From Novosphingobium sp. Fuku2-ISO-50 (lineage in GTDB: Bacteria > Pseudomonadota > Alphaproteobacteria > Sphingomonadales > Sphingomonadaceae), in contig NZ_KQ954290.1 in the NCBI RefSeq assembly GCF_001519055.1, positions 5,997-69,996 on the forward strand: a stretch of 64,000 nucleotides of DNA, given 5' to 3'. This document shows, piece after piece, positions 8,154 through 17,850 of this stretch (the stretch's first letter is position 1; each line of letters starts with the position of its first letter). The position numbers and the translations under genes were made by a program. Below the pieces are notes generated by a model. That model was given only the letters and a program-made list of their open reading frames with translations, made no database searches and was not told the origin of the DNA.

Positions 8154-10112
8154 TCAGTCTCGCGATAGGGCTTCGACCGGGTCCAGCTTGGCCGCCCTGC
8201 GCGCAGGGAGAAAGCCGAACACCACGCCGATGAGGGTGGAACACAAAAAGGCAGAGACGATCGACAGGGCCGAATAGGACAACTGAAAGCTGGTGCTGAA
8301 CAGTTTGAAGCCAAGCCCCACTACGAACGATAACAATACCCCCACCACGCCGCCGACCAGACAGACCAGCACCGCCTCGATCAGAAATTGCTGCAAGATG
8401 TCGGACTGGCGGGCCCCCACCGCCATGCGCACACCGATCTCGCTGGTGCGCTCGGTGACGGAAACCAGCATGATATTCATCACCCCGATACCGCCTACCG
8501 CCAGGGAAATCACCGCAATGGCTGCGACCAACAGGGTCATCGTGCCGGTGACATTGGTGATCGTCTTGCGAATATCGTCAGAGTTGGAAATGAAGAAATC
8601 GGTCGTACTATGCCGCTTGGACAGCAGCGCGGTGACAGCCACTTCTGCAGCGGCTGTCGGTGTGTTATCGTTCACCCGTACGGTGATGCTCGACAGATAG
8701 GCTTGCCCGAGCATCCGGCTCATCACCGTGGTATAGGGTGCATAGACAGTCAGATTGTCGCTACCACCAAAGCCTTGCTGCTGGGTGCCCACTACGCCGA
8801 CAATGCGCACCGGCACATTGCCCAGCACAACCACCACGCCCAGCGGATCCTCGCCATGGGGAAATAGCGTCTTCTGCGTATTCTGGTCGATGACCACCAC
8901 TTGCTCCAGCGTCTTTACGCTGCTGGCATCGAACAAGCGGCCGGATTTCAATTCCAGCCCACGAACGCGGAAATAGGCCTCGCCCACGCCGTTGACTTGC
9001 GATGTGGCGGTGATGTTGCGATAGCGCGCGGTAACGCTGGTCGCAACGCTGGGCGTGGCGCTGTCCACATAGGAAAGCTGCGCCAGCGCATCGGCATCCG
9101 CATCGCGCAAGGTCTCGATCTTGGCCGAGAGCGTGTCGCCAAAGCTCTTGCCCGGATAGATGGTCAGCGTGTTGGTGCCCAGACTCGATATGTCGGCCAG
9201 AATGCGCTGCTGCGACCCGTTGCCCAACGCCACCACGGAGACTACCGAGGCGATACCGATGATGATCCCCAGCATGGTCAGAAAGGTGCGCAGCTTGTGC
9301 GCCGCCATCGCGAGCAGCGCCATGTTGAAAGCTTCGCGCAGCCGGTCAAGCATCTGTTGCCATACGGTGCCATCATGGGGTGGCGGCTCGGGCAATTTGA
9401 CAGTGGGAACAAAGGCGTGATCGCGGGTATCGGAAATGATCGCGCCATCGCGAATCTCGATGATGCGCTCGGCGTGTTTGGCCACACCCATGTCGTGCGT
9501 GACGAGGATGACGGTGTGGCCTTCGGCGTGGAGTTGATCGAGAATCTGCATGACCTCGGCCCCACTGGCGGAATCGAGCGCGCCGGTGGGCTCATCGGCA
9601 AAGATCACCTCGCCACCATTCATCAGCGCACGCGCGATCGACACCCGCTGCTGCTGCCCGCCCGAAAGCTGGCCCGGCTTGTGATCCGAGCGCTCGGTCA
9701 GCCCCAGACGGGTCAGCAACTGGCTGGCCCGGGCAGACCGTTGCGCCCGGTCACGCCCTGAATAGACCGCAGGCACCTCGACATTGGCTGCCGCCGACAG
9801 ATCACCCAGCAGGTGATAGCGCTGAAAGATAAAGCCGAAATGCTCGCGTCTGAGCGCCGCCAGTTCATCAGGCTCCAGATCGCTGGTGGCGCGGCCATTG
9901 ACCTTGTAAATGCCGCTGGTCGGGCGGTCGAGACAGCCCAGGATGTTCATCAGGGTCGATTTGCCCGATCCCGACTGCCCGACGATCGCCACCATTTGAC
10001 CAGCGCGGATTTCCAGGTTGATATCCTTGAGCGCGGCAAACACGCCATCGCCCGAGGGATATTCGCGCCGGACTTGCACCAGCGACAGGAGTGGATGCGA
10101 GGTATCCGTCAT
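8154..10112 (-). CDS. macB: MacB-type ABC transporter, fused ATPase and permease
   Basis: A 652-residue inner-membrane protein. The N-terminal ABC domain shows Walker [10 protein letters not shown], signature [15 protein letters not shown] and Walker [13 protein letters not shown]. The C-terminal half has one membrane helix near residue 285 ([20 protein letters not shown]), a large periplasmic domain and three terminal helices, ending [21 protein letters not shown], the classic MacB layout. MacB uses ATP to drive export of macrolides, peptides or lipids from the periplasm through MacA and an outer-membrane factor. The ATG at 10112 is chosen for its GGAGG at about 8 bases; an upstream GTG at 10130 overlaps the macA stop. 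Expressed with macA and the NodT-like gene. Confidence 0.92.
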   Translation of the reverse strand: MTDTSHPLLSLVQVRREYPSGDGVFAALKDINLEIRAGQMVAIVGQSGSGKSTLMNILGCLDRPTSGIYKVNGRATSDLEPDELAALRREHFGFIFQRYHLLGDLSAAANVEVPAVYSGRDRAQRSARASQLLTRLGLTERSDHKPGQLSGGQQQRVSIARALMNGGEVIFADEPTGALDSASGAEVMQILDQLHAEGHTVILVTHDMGVAKHAERIIEIRDGAIISDTRDHAFVPTVKLPEPPPHDGTVWQQMLDRLREAFNMALLAMAAHKLRTFLTMLGIIIGIASVVSVVALGNGSQQRILADISSLGTNTLTIYPGKSFGDTLSAKIETLRDADADALAQLSYVDSATPSVATSVTARYRNITATSQVNGVGEAYFRVRGLELKSGRLFDASSVKTLEQVVVIDQNTQKTLFPHGEDPLGVVVVLGNVPVRIVGVVGTQQQGFGGSDNLTVYAPYTTVMSRMLGQAYLSSITVRVNDNTPTAAAEVAVTALLSKRHSTTDFFISNSDDIRKTITNVTGTMTLLVAAIAVISLAVGGIGVMNIMLVSVTERTSEIGVRMAVGARQSDILQQFLIEAVLVCLVGGVVGVLLSFVVGLGFKLFSTSFQLSYSALSIVSAFLCSTLIGVVFGFLPARRAAKLDPVEALSRD

Positions 10113-10126
10113 GACTTGCGCCTCCA

Positions 10127-11332
10127 TCACGCCCCGGGCGCCCCCATCATCGGCTTGCTGGTGGTCGTTGTCCCCGCCTTGGCCTCGCCGGCCACCACTT
10201 GTTCGCCCTCCTTCAAGCCGGAGAGCACTTCGACATTCACATTGTTGTCCAGCCCGGCAGTGATCTTGCGCTGGGTAATCACGCCATCCTTGTCCTTGAC
10301 CCGCACACTATAGCTGCCGTCGGCAGCCCGCGCGCCCAGCGCCGAGGAAGGGATGATCAGGGCCCGCGTGTGCCGGGCCTGAAGGACGGTCACCTTGGCA
10401 GTCATCAGCGCCCGCAACCGGCCGTCGGCGTTGGGCACATCGAAGAGGGCGTCATAATAGATCGCGGTGGTCGATGTGTTGTTGGTGGTGGTCCCGGTGT
10501 TCGTGGCAGTGTTCACCTCGTCCACGATGGAGGCGGGCGCGGGCTTGATCAGCCGCAATTTGCCCTCATACTTCTTGTCCGGATCGCCCAGAATGGTAAA
10601 ATAGGCCGACTGGTTGACGCGCACGTTGATGACGTCGGCCTCCGAAACTTGCGCCTTGACCGTCATCTGATCAAGCTTGGCCAGCACCACGATGGTCGGC
10701 GCCGACTGCACGGCGTTGACGGTCTGTCCCTGCTTGGTGACCACAGAAACCACCACGCCATCCATCGGCGCGGTGATCTTGGTATAGCCCAATTGCACTT
10801 GCGCGGTGTTGACGGCCACGATGGCCGAACGGGTCTGCGCGGCCAGCGAGTCACGGCTGGCTTGCGCGGCTTGCAGATCGGCGCGGGCGGCTTCGAAATC
10901 GGCCTGTGACGTCGCCTCGCCGGCGCCCATCATTTTCTGCCGCGCAAAAGCCAGCTTTTTCTGTGCCAGGGTGGCGTCGGTGCTGGCCAGTTGGGCTTGC
11001 ATGTTGGCAAGATTGGCCTGCGCGGTCTTGAGGCTGTTGTTCTCCGTCTGCGCATCGATCAGCGCGATGGGATCGCCTTTGCGCACCGTATCGCCATAAG
11101 TGACATAGAGTTCTTCGATTCGGCCCGAAACCTGCGCGCCAACACCCACCAACTCTTTTGGCTCAAGCGTGCCGGTGGCCTCCACCGTCTTTTCCAGCGT
11201 GCCCCGCCGCACTGTGGCCAACACCAGTTCCGGGTCGGCCGGGCTGGCGAACAGGAATTTCCAGATGAGGATCAGAAGGAGCAGCACCGCCACAACGATG
11301 CCGCCAATCACAAGGCGATGTTTCTTGAACAT
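10127..11332 (-). CDS. macA: MacA-type periplasmic adaptor protein
   Basis: A 401-residue membrane-fusion protein anchored by one N-terminal helix ([20 protein letters not shown], residues 5-24). It has the biotinyl-lipoyl-like half ([20 protein letters not shown]), a long coiled-coil hairpin at about residues 95-165 rich in Ala/Gln, and the barrel domain. A Thr/Asn-rich insert ([16 protein letters not shown]) interrupts the barrel and is unusual. The ATG at 11332 is preferred over the frame start at 11404 because it begins just before the membrane anchor. It is the first gene of the efflux operon and is divergent from the two-component system, 113 bases from its probable start. Confidence 0.9.
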   Translation of the reverse strand: MFKKHRLVIGGIVVAVLLLLILIWKFLFASPADPELVLATVRRGTLEKTVEATGTLEPKELVGVGAQVSGRIEELYVTYGDTVRKGDPIALIDAQTENNSLKTAQANLANMQAQLASTDATLAQKKLAFARQKMMGAGEATSQADFEAARADLQAAQASRDSLAAQTRSAIVAVNTAQVQLGYTKITAPMDGVVVSVVTKQGQTVNAVQSAPTIVVLAKLDQMTVKAQVSEADVINVRVNQSAYFTILGDPDKKYEGKLRLIKPAPASIVDEVNTATNTGTTTNNTSTTAIYYDALFDVPNADGRLRALMTAKVTVLQARHTRALIIPSSALGARAADGSYSVRVKDKDGVITQRKITAGLDNNVNVEVLSGLKEGEQVVAGEAKAGTTTTSKPMMGAPGA

Positions 11333-11367
11333 GGCCGCGAATATAGGCTGGGCAATCGCGGATGAGA

Positions 11368-11402
11368 GTAAAGACTTCGCAAGGGAAGTGTAAAGTTTCC
11401 GC
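11368..11402. promoter_or_regulatory. Direct repeat, probable response-regulator site
   Basis: GTAAAGACTTCGC (11368-11380) and GTAAAGTTTCCGC (11390-11402) match at 10 of 13 positions and are spaced by 22 bases, two helical turns. OmpR/PhoB-type regulators bind such direct repeats, and GTAAA repeats are also the core of the CpxR box. The pair lies between macA and the regulator gene and would be coding only if the unlikely ATG at 11362 were used. Confidence 0.55.
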
Positions 11403-11445
11403 AAAGAGCGCAGACAGGGTGCAGGCTTTGCGGCAGGGAACAGGC

Positions 11446-12147
11446 GTGACGGAAACCGCCAAACGGATATTGCTGGTCGATGACGATCTCGATCTGGGCG
11501 CCTTGCTTCGGGAATATCTCGAAAGCGAGGGTTTTCGGGTGGACCTCGCGGGCAATGGTGTGCGAGGCGTCGAGCTTGCCCTGACCGGGGGCTATGACGC
11601 GGTTGTTCTCGACATCATGATGCCCCGCCTCAACGGCATCGAAGCTCTGCGCCAGTTGCGCGAGCAAAGCGATGTGCCGGTGCTGATGCTGACCGCCCGG
11701 GGCGACGAGGTGGACCGGGTGATCGGCCTCGAACTGGGGGCGGACGATTATCTGGCCAAGCCCTGCTATCCGCGCGAGTTGGTGGCTCGTCTGCGCGCCA
11801 TTCTGCGCCGCCATTCGCCTGCAAGGCAGGCCGCGCCCGATTTGAAGATGCTGCGCCTTGGCAATCTGGTGATCCAGATTTCTGCGCGCGAGGCGCTGTG
11901 GGGCGATACGACACTCGACCTGACCCCCACCGAATTCAACATTCTGGTGGTTCTCGCCCGCGCCGGCGAGGCCATCTCCACCAAGGATGAACTGTCGCAG
12001 CGTGCCTTGGGGCGTGTGCGCCAGTCCTATGACCGCAGCGTGGATGTCCATGTCAGCAATCTGCGGCTCAAGCTGGAAGCGGCGTCGCGTGGCGCGCTGG
12101 GGGTAGAGACAGCGCGCAGTGTCGGCTATCGATTGCGGGTCCAATGA
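11446..12147 (+). CDS. OmpR/CpxR-type response regulator
   Basis: A 233-residue two-component response regulator. The receiver domain shows the acidic pair in LLVDDDLDLG, phospho-acceptor Asp56 in VVLDIMMPRLNG and Lys105 in DYLAKP. The C-terminal winged-helix DNA-binding domain (about 137-233) includes LDLTPTEFNILVVLARAGE and ends SVGYRLRVQ. I chose the GTG at 11446, because residues from there match the usual family start and an ATG at 11362 would run through the direct repeat upstream. It overlaps the kinase gene by 4 bases and faces macA, so it probably controls the efflux pump, perhaps in response to envelope stress. Confidence 0.88.
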   Translation: MTETAKRILLVDDDLDLGALLREYLESEGFRVDLAGNGVRGVELALTGGYDAVVLDIMMPRLNGIEALRQLREQSDVPVLMLTARGDEVDRVIGLELGADDYLAKPCYPRELVARLRAILRRHSPARQAAPDLKMLRLGNLVIQISAREALWGDTTLDLTPTEFNILVVLARAGEAISTKDELSQRALGRVRQSYDRSVDVHVSNLRLKLEAASRGALGVETARSVGYRLRVQ

Positions 12148-13457
12148 GCGGGGCTGGTATCAGCCGGCACAGACTGTTCGGCAAGATCCTGCTGGCCTTC
12201 CTCCTCACCTATCTGGCTATCACCCAGACGGTTTGGCTGGTCTATGCGCTGGGCGACAAGCGTGATCCGCCCGAAATGGTAATGGCGCGCGAGATCGGGC
12301 CGAGCGCGCTGGAGGCGGGGGCGCAGGCGCTGGCGCGCGGCGGTGCCCCGGCCTTCACTGAAGCCCTGACGCATCTGTCGCCCCTCATGCGTGGTCATCT
12401 TGGCGCCTATCGCACTGCCCCCCTTGCCCCTCCCATGGGGCAGGCCATGCTGACGCGTCAGGCCATCGCACCTGATGGTCAGGTCTGGCATCTCCGCTTT
12501 ACCTATCGCAGAGACGGCATGGCCAGTCTGGCGATGCACACCCCGCCCGAGGTGTTGCTGCTGGGGCTGATCGCAGGGTTGATCTTCAGCGCAGCGCTCG
12601 CTTGGTATTTGCTGCTTCCCATCAATCACATGCGTTTTGCGTTTGCGCAGTTGGCGCAAGGCGCACTCTCCACTCGCCTGTCGCCCAGGATCGGAAAAAG
12701 GCGCGACGAAATTGCCGATCTGGGTCGCGATTTCGACCAGATGGCGCAGCGTCTGGAAAATCTCGTGGCCGACCGCGACCGCCTGCTGCATGATGTGTCA
12801 CACGAGTTGCGCTCGCCGCTGGCGCGGATACAACTGTCCATTGCGCTCGCGCGCCAGTCGCCAGAGCGCATCGGGCCCGCCATGGACCGCATGGAAATCG
12901 AAATTGCACGGATCGATGCAATGGTTGGCGAATTGTTGATACTGGCCCGCGCCGAGCATGATCAAGCCGCTGGCGAAGACTATTTCGACGTGGCAGGCGT
13001 GGCCGCAAGCGTGGTTGAGGATGCCCGCTATGAGGCCCAGGTAAAGGCAGTGACCATCGCCTTGACAGGGGTCGAGGCAGATCAGGAATGGCCGCTGGTG
13101 CGCGGCAATTCCGAACTGGTGCGCCGCGCCCTCGAAAATGTCTTGCGCAATGCCCTGCGCTATTCACCGCAAGGCGGCAGGCTTGAAGTCGAAGTCACCT
13201 TTGGCGCCTCCGCCCGGTTGTTCCGCATTCGGGTGTGCGATCAGGGGCCAGGTGTGAGCGCGCACCTGCTGACCACGATGTTCGAGCCCTTTGTGCGCGG
13301 TGAGGGCACAACCGATGAGGCCGGATCATTGGGGGCTGGTTTGGGGCTTGCCATTGCTTCGCGCGCAATCGCCGCGCATGGTGGGCGTATTTCGGCGTCC
13401 AATCGCCGTGATAGCGGCTTGCGGATCGATATCGAGATACCTGCTGCCGATGCGTGA
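12144..13457 (+). CDS. Sensor histidine kinase, CpxA/EnvZ-like
   Basis: A 437-residue membrane kinase. Transmembrane helices lie at about 12-35 and 136-157 with a periplasmic sensor loop of about 100 residues; a HAMP domain follows (155-208). The phospho-acceptor is His220 in DVSHELRSPLARIQ. The ATPase domain has the N box ENVLRNALRYS, G1 CDQGPGV and G2 LGAGLGLAIA. It is translationally coupled to the response regulator by an ATGA overlap. The signal is unknown; the divergent macA-macB-nodT unit is the likely target of the system. Confidence 0.9.
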   Translation: MSGAGISRHRLFGKILLAFLLTYLAITQTVWLVYALGDKRDPPEMVMAREIGPSALEAGAQALARGGAPAFTEALTHLSPLMRGHLGAYRTAPLAPPMGQAMLTRQAIAPDGQVWHLRFTYRRDGMASLAMHTPPEVLLLGLIAGLIFSAALAWYLLLPINHMRFAFAQLAQGALSTRLSPRIGKRRDEIADLGRDFDQMAQRLENLVADRDRLLHDVSHELRSPLARIQLSIALARQSPERIGPAMDRMEIEIARIDAMVGELLILARAEHDQAAGEDYFDVAGVAASVVEDARYEAQVKAVTIALTGVEADQEWPLVRGNSELVRRALENVLRNALRYSPQGGRLEVEVTFGASARLFRIRVCDQGPGVSAHLLTTMFEPFVRGEGTTDEAGSLGAGLGLAIASRAIAAHGGRISASNRRDSGLRIDIEIPAADA

Positions 13458-13505
13458 TGCCTTGCGTCCTTGACCTCAACACGATGAGGCAACCTGTCTG
13501 CCGTA

Positions 13506-13781
13506 GTGGGTCGACCGCTCGAGAGTAGTCAGATTTCCGGCCAGTTGGGAACGACGGACTGGCGCGCCGTGGGACCGGTTGGTCCCCGTCGTCAGCATTC
13601 TGGCCAAAAACGGAGACAACTACCGCCTCAAACAGTCCGCCCACCACCGCTGCCCCGAACGCCGGCGAGATATTCCCGACACCTCCCCCGCATCTCCATC
13701 ACGGCCGCCATGCGGAAACTCATTGTCACCGCAAACGCTCGGCCCAAGGCTGACCGCTGCTGGCAGCGATCTCTCACTTGA
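13506..13781 (+). pseudogene. Decayed transposase tail, IS110-like
   Basis: The last 25 codons read ITAAMRKLIVTANA and end with a Trp-Gln pair near the stop, like the C-terminus of IS110-family transposases. The frame upstream does not continue as a transposase, and other frames carry the remaining pieces, so the element is broken. It lies in a 790-base gap between the kinase and receptor genes (13458-14248) that holds only gene debris. The family call rests on a short motif and is tentative. Confidence 0.35.
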
Positions 13782-13814
13782 TCGTCACGGATACCAAGCT
13801 CCTTTTCCAGGCCG

Positions 13815-14066
13815 GTGATGCTGCGCGACATTTACGGGTGTGTGCTGGATGAACCGGCAACCGGTCCCTGGTTCGGCGTTCGATACTCGCCAACGACGTT
13901 CGGTATTTTTGAGGCGTTCCCAAACATCGCGGGCCGGGACGCGCACGTGGCGGGTGGAGGCGGCGATATCTTCCGCGACAATCCCCGGATGAACGAGATT
14001 CTCGCCTGTCCTGCCCACGTTTACCGGGTGGACGTGCTCTTCAATAAGGCGACAGTTGGAAAGTAG
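13815..14066 (+). pseudogene. Truncated antibiotic biosynthesis monooxygenase-like protein
   Basis: About 83 codons remain from a dimeric ferredoxin-like-fold protein of the antibiotic biosynthesis monooxygenase/quinol monooxygenase group. DEPATGPWFGVRYSPTTFGI followed by FEAFPNIAGRDAHVAG matches the second half of that family, and the C-terminal RVDVLFNKA corresponds to the usual end. The normal first 30 residues are missing, and the part between AHVAG and RVDVLF has diverged (RDNPRMNEI). It sits beside a transposase fragment, consistent with decay after insertion. The following bases to 14248 contain no recognised gene. Confidence 0.5.
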
Positions 14067-14248
14067 CGCTGGGACGTAGCCATTCGGCGTATCCCTGAGC
14101 GGCGCGACGCTTCGCGGACTCGTTCTTGCGGTAAATTTTTTCGATCGCCCACTGACGATCCGGCTCTGCCGTACGTCTATGCATTGAAACCGGACGTGAT
14201 CCGCCCCGTGGGGAACGGGGCGAACGGCCGGACAGGGGAACACATGAC

Positions 14249-16831
14249 ATGAGGTGGAAATCGAACTCCGGGCTGTCGATGCCGGCATTGATGGTCGCCG
14301 CCGCCGCGATGGCCTTGCCGGTTGCGGGCCAATGCCAGCCGCGTGGATTCAATATCCCCGTTCAGCCTCTTTCGGCGGCGCTTCTGGAATTCTCGCGCCA
14401 GTCGAGCGAACTCGTGGTGGTCGCCGGCGCGCTGACGGCCGACAAGCGCTCGCACGCCGTCAAGGGGCACATCGAAAGCGAGGCCGCCATACGCGAAATG
14501 CTGCGCGGCACGGGCTTGCTCGCCGTCCGCAATCCGCAAGGGGGCTATCGCGTGGTGCCCGGTTCGCCTCAACCCGACCCCAGCGCCGAACAAGTGTCGA
14601 ACCAGGAAGCGCCAAGCATCATCGTGACCGGGGCGCAACGGCGTGACCAGCAGATCCTGAAGGTTCCCGCCAGCATTTCGGCATACGACAAGGCGGCGAT
14701 GGACCGCCAAGGGGTGCGGTCGGTCGACGATCTGGTGCGCCTGACACCCGGCCTCAGCAACATTGCGACGTCGAGCTATGGCGGCGAAACCATTTCCATT
14801 CGCGGAATCAATTCCAACACCGGCGCATCGACCACCGGGATCTACATCGACAACACCCCGATCCAGACGCGGAACTATCTGGGCGTCGTCAACAACACGT
14901 ATCCGCTGGTCTTCGATCTCGACCGGGTCGAAGTCTTGCGCGGGCCGCAAGGTACGCTGTTCGGATCGGGGTCGGAAGGCGGCGCTGTGCGTTTCGTCAC
15001 GCCAACGCCTTCGCTCAATCAAACGCGGGTCTATGGCCGGGCCGACGTGAGCGCGACCCAGGGCGGCGATCCCAGCGGCGAATTCGGCGTCGCGCTCGAC
15101 ACGCCCATCGAGCAGGATCGCATCGGTCTTCGCCTGAGCGCGTGGGGGCGCCATACGGGCGGCTATATCGACCGGGTATCGCCCGATATCGGCGCCCTGC
15201 TGGCAAGCAACACCAACAGCGAAAATGACATGGCGTTCCGCGCCGAAATGCGCATCATCGCGACCGATCGGCTGACCATCACGCCCAGCGTGTTCTATCA
15301 GGAAACCCGTCGCAACGACATCGACCTGTTCTGGCCCGCGGCGGGGCTTTACAAGTCGACATACGGCATGTCCCAGCCTGATCGCGACCACTTCGTCCTG
15401 CCCGTGCTGAACCTCGATTACGACGCCGGATCGTTCAGCGTAAAATCCGTGACGTCCTATTACGACCGTCATGGCGACCGGACCGAAGACTATGCCCCCC
15501 TGTCGATCGGCGCATTGACCGGCGGCGCGCAGACTTATGTGCCAGGCGTCGATTTTCACGAACGCAGCGACACCCTGACGCGCCAGCGCAACTGGTCCGA
15601 GGAACTGCGCCTGACATCGCGCGATGCAGGGCATGCCCGTTTCAGCTGGGTCCTGGGATTGTTCCTTCAAAACAGCACGCAACATTATGACCAGAGCGAG
15701 GTCGACAATATCGGCGATCTGATCCCGGTGCTGTTTCCGGGGTGGACGACGGAAACGTTCTACGGTCGCGGCCAGTTGCCGGGCCATGTCAGTTTTGTCG
15801 AGGCGCTGACCTATCAGACCAACGAGCGCGCGGTGTTCGGCGATGCAAGCTATCGCATCACGGACAGGCTGAAGGCGTCTGTCGGGGTGCGCGTCGCGCA
15901 CAACAGTTTCAGCTTTGTCGACAATCAGGATGGCCCCTTCGTAGGGGCCGAGGCGCTGCATTACAGCGGACAGCAGAGCGAAACGCCGGTCACCCCGCGT
16001 TTCAACTTGTCCTATCAGGCCGGCTCGGCCCAGATCTATGCCACCGCTGCCAAAGGGTATCGTATCGGCGGGGCGAACCCGCAGGTTCCCACGACATGTG
16101 CGGGCGATCTGGCGACGCTGGGTTTGACCGCGGTGCCCTCCACTTACAAATCCGACAGCCTGTGGAGCTATGAAGCAGGCGCAAAGGGCAAGTTCCTGGG
16201 TGGCAAGCTCAACGTCGCGGGCAGCCTGTTCTGGGTGGACTGGAACGGAATTCAGGCCAATGTGCCGCTGCCTTCGTGCGGTTTCGGGTACAACGCCAAT
16301 CTGGGCAAGGCCGCGAGCCGTGGGTTCGATTTTCAGCTCGATGCAAAGCCGATGCATGGGCTGACCCTTTCGGCGGCCATCGGCTATACCAAGGCGACCT
16401 ATCGCGCGGACGTTTATGGCGCGGTTCCCGATGGCAGCACCAGCGCGATTCTGCTTGCCAAAAAGGGCGACGATCTGGGCACGCCCGATTTGCAATCGTC
16501 GTTCAGCGGGGAATATGCCCATGACATTTCCGCAACGACTTCTGCCTATTTCTATGGGGCCTGGCAATATTCCAGTGCGTATCATCGCACGGGTTCGGAA
16601 GCCGTAAATGGCTATAACGCGTATACCTACCGTGGCGCAGCGCTTAACAGTGTGAATTTGCGCGCCGGAGCACGTCATGGAGCGTGGGATATTTCAGCCT
16701 ATGTGTCCAACATGCTGAACAGCCGGTCCTACACCTACTATTACCGCGCGCAGGCCGATGTGGACAATGGCGCGCGCGCCATGACCATGCGGCCGCGCAC
16801 CATCGGCCTGACCGCCACGTTTCGTAACTGA
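14249..16831 (+). CDS. FecA-type TonB-dependent receptor with signalling domain
   Basis: An 860-residue outer-membrane receptor. A signal peptide (to about residue 30) is followed by a secretin/TonB N-terminal signalling domain (about 34-110: FNIPVQPLSAALLEFSRQSS), then the plug with PSIIVTGAQRR as TonB-box region and VEVLRGPQGTLFGSGSEGGA, and a 22-strand barrel ending with a C-terminal aromatic-type signature LTATFRN. The extra domain is what transmits a substrate signal to a FecR-type anti-sigma factor; a FecR/FecI pair lies convergently downstream at 19812-21346. The next genes are a secreted esterase (14 bases away) and a CocE-type hydrolase, so the ligand could be an iron chelate or an esterified molecule. 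Confidence 0.9.
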   Translation: MRWKSNSGLSMPALMVAAAAMALPVAGQCQPRGFNIPVQPLSAALLEFSRQSSELVVVAGALTADKRSHAVKGHIESEAAIREMLRGTGLLAVRNPQGGYRVVPGSPQPDPSAEQVSNQEAPSIIVTGAQRRDQQILKVPASISAYDKAAMDRQGVRSVDDLVRLTPGLSNIATSSYGGETISIRGINSNTGASTTGIYIDNTPIQTRNYLGVVNNTYPLVFDLDRVEVLRGPQGTLFGSGSEGGAVRFVTPTPSLNQTRVYGRADVSATQGGDPSGEFGVALDTPIEQDRIGLRLSAWGRHTGGYIDRVSPDIGALLASNTNSENDMAFRAEMRIIATDRLTITPSVFYQETRRNDIDLFWPAAGLYKSTYGMSQPDRDHFVLPVLNLDYDAGSFSVKSVTSYYDRHGDRTEDYAPLSIGALTGGAQTYVPGVDFHERSDTLTRQRNWSEELRLTSRDAGHARFSWVLGLFLQNSTQHYDQSEVDNIGDLIPVLFPGWTTETFYGRGQLPGHVSFVEALTYQTNERAVFGDASYRITDRLKASVGVRVAHNSFSFVDNQDGPFVGAEALHYSGQQSETPVTPRFNLSYQAGSAQIYATAAKGYRIGGANPQVPTTCAGDLATLGLTAVPSTYKSDSLWSYEAGAKGKFLGGKLNVAGSLFWVDWNGIQANVPLPSCGFGYNANLGKAASRGFDFQLDAKPMHGLTLSAAIGYTKATYRADVYGAVPDGSTSAILLAKKGDDLGTPDLQSSFSGEYAHDISATTSAYFYGAWQYSSAYHRTGSEAVNGYNAYTYRGAALNSVNLRAGARHGAWDISAYVSNMLNSRSYTYYYRAQADVDNGARAMTMRPRTIGLTATFRN

Positions 16832-16845
16832 AAGCGCGTTCCCCC

Positions 16846-17850
16846 ATGACGATCGTACCTTCGTTCCGCACGCTGATGGCCGCGTCGATGCCGGCGCTTG
16901 CCCTGTCCCTATCCCTGTCCTTGGCCCTATCCGTGCCCGCGCATGCCGATACGGCCCGTTTTCCGCCGGTCACGCTGCCGGGGACGCAGGATCGCCTGGT
17001 CCCGATGGCGCCGGGCCGCCCGTGCTGTCGACTGCTCATTTCGGTGCCCGAGGGCAAGGCTCCGCCTGCGGGCTGGCCGGTGATCTACATCCTCGACGGG
17101 AATAGCGTTTTCGGCACCGTGCGCGACGAAGTCCGCCGCGAAAGCGCCGACACGTATGAAGCGCCTGCGGTCATCGTGGCCATCGGCTATCCCGGCGATG
17201 ATCCGTGGAACGATTCCCAGCGACAGCATGACCTGACTCCCGCACTGCCGGCGACGCGCGCGCCGATCGGCCCGGCGGGATATGCCATTCCCGATACGGG
17301 CGGGGCAGAGGTGTTTCTGGACTACATCGCCAATGTCGTAAAACCGGCCATCGCGCGCGATTTTCCCATCGATCCGGCGCGCCAGACTCTGGCCGGACAT
17401 TCGCTGGGCGGGCTGTTCACGCTGTATGCCGCCTTTACCCGGCCCGATCTGTTCCAGACGTATGCCGCGATGAGCCCGTCGATCTGGTATGGCGACCGCT
17501 ATATTCTCGATATCGAGGACAAGACCCGCCCGCGTCGTTCCGCGCAGAAGCGCCATGCCCGACTGCTGCTGACGATCGGCGGGTGCGAGCAGACCCCTGG
17601 CGAATGCGATCCCGGAGTGCCGGGCAGCGTCCAGAAGAACGACTGGCTGCAATGGCAGGGCCGAATGGTCGATGACGTGCGCCTGATGGCCGAGCGGTTG
17701 AACGCAGCGCCGACAGGTATCGACGCGCAGGCCGTCATCTTTGCGGGCGAACACCATGAATCCGTGCTGGGCGCGTCGATCGCGCGGATGGTCCGGTTTG
17801 CGTTGAGCCCCGCCGAGCAACGCCCGGCAGCCCGCGAGATCAAGCCATGA
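16846..17850 (+). CDS. Secreted esterase, Fes/IroE-like alpha/beta hydrolase
   Basis: A 334-residue exported hydrolase of the esterase D/IroE type. The signal peptide is unusually Leu/Ser-rich (ALALSLSLSLALSVPAHA, cut near residue 34). The nucleophile is Ser186 in AGHSLGGLFTLYA; the oxyanion region is VIYILDGNSVF; the catalytic histidine is probably in GEHHESV (303-304). Family members cut trilactone siderophores or other esters in the periplasm. It is co-transcribed with the receptor upstream and overlaps the CocE-type gene by 4 bases. The siderophore role is inferred from the FecA/FecI/FecR context. Confidence 0.82.
   Translation: MTIVPSFRTLMAASMPALALSLSLSLALSVPAHADTARFPPVTLPGTQDRLVPMAPGRPCCRLLISVPEGKAPPAGWPVIYILDGNSVFGTVRDEVRRESADTYEAPAVIVAIGYPGDDPWNDSQRQHDLTPALPATRAPIGPAGYAIPDTGGAEVFLDYIANVVKPAIARDFPIDPARQTLAGHSLGGLFTLYAAFTRPDLFQTYAAMSPSIWYGDRYILDIEDKTRPRRSAQKRHARLLLTIGGCEQTPGECDPGVPGSVQKNDWLQWQGRMVDDVRLMAERLNAAPTGIDAQAVIFAGEHHESVLGASIARMVRFALSPAEQRPAAREIKP

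Noticed and set aside
13506..13781. Intact transposase gene
   Set aside because: Only the last 25 codons resemble a transposase and the rest of the frame is unrelated sequence.
14177..16678. An 833-codon open frame on the minus strand
   Set aside because: It is antisense to the FecA-type receptor gene and shows no protein motif; high third-position GC leaves such frames open.
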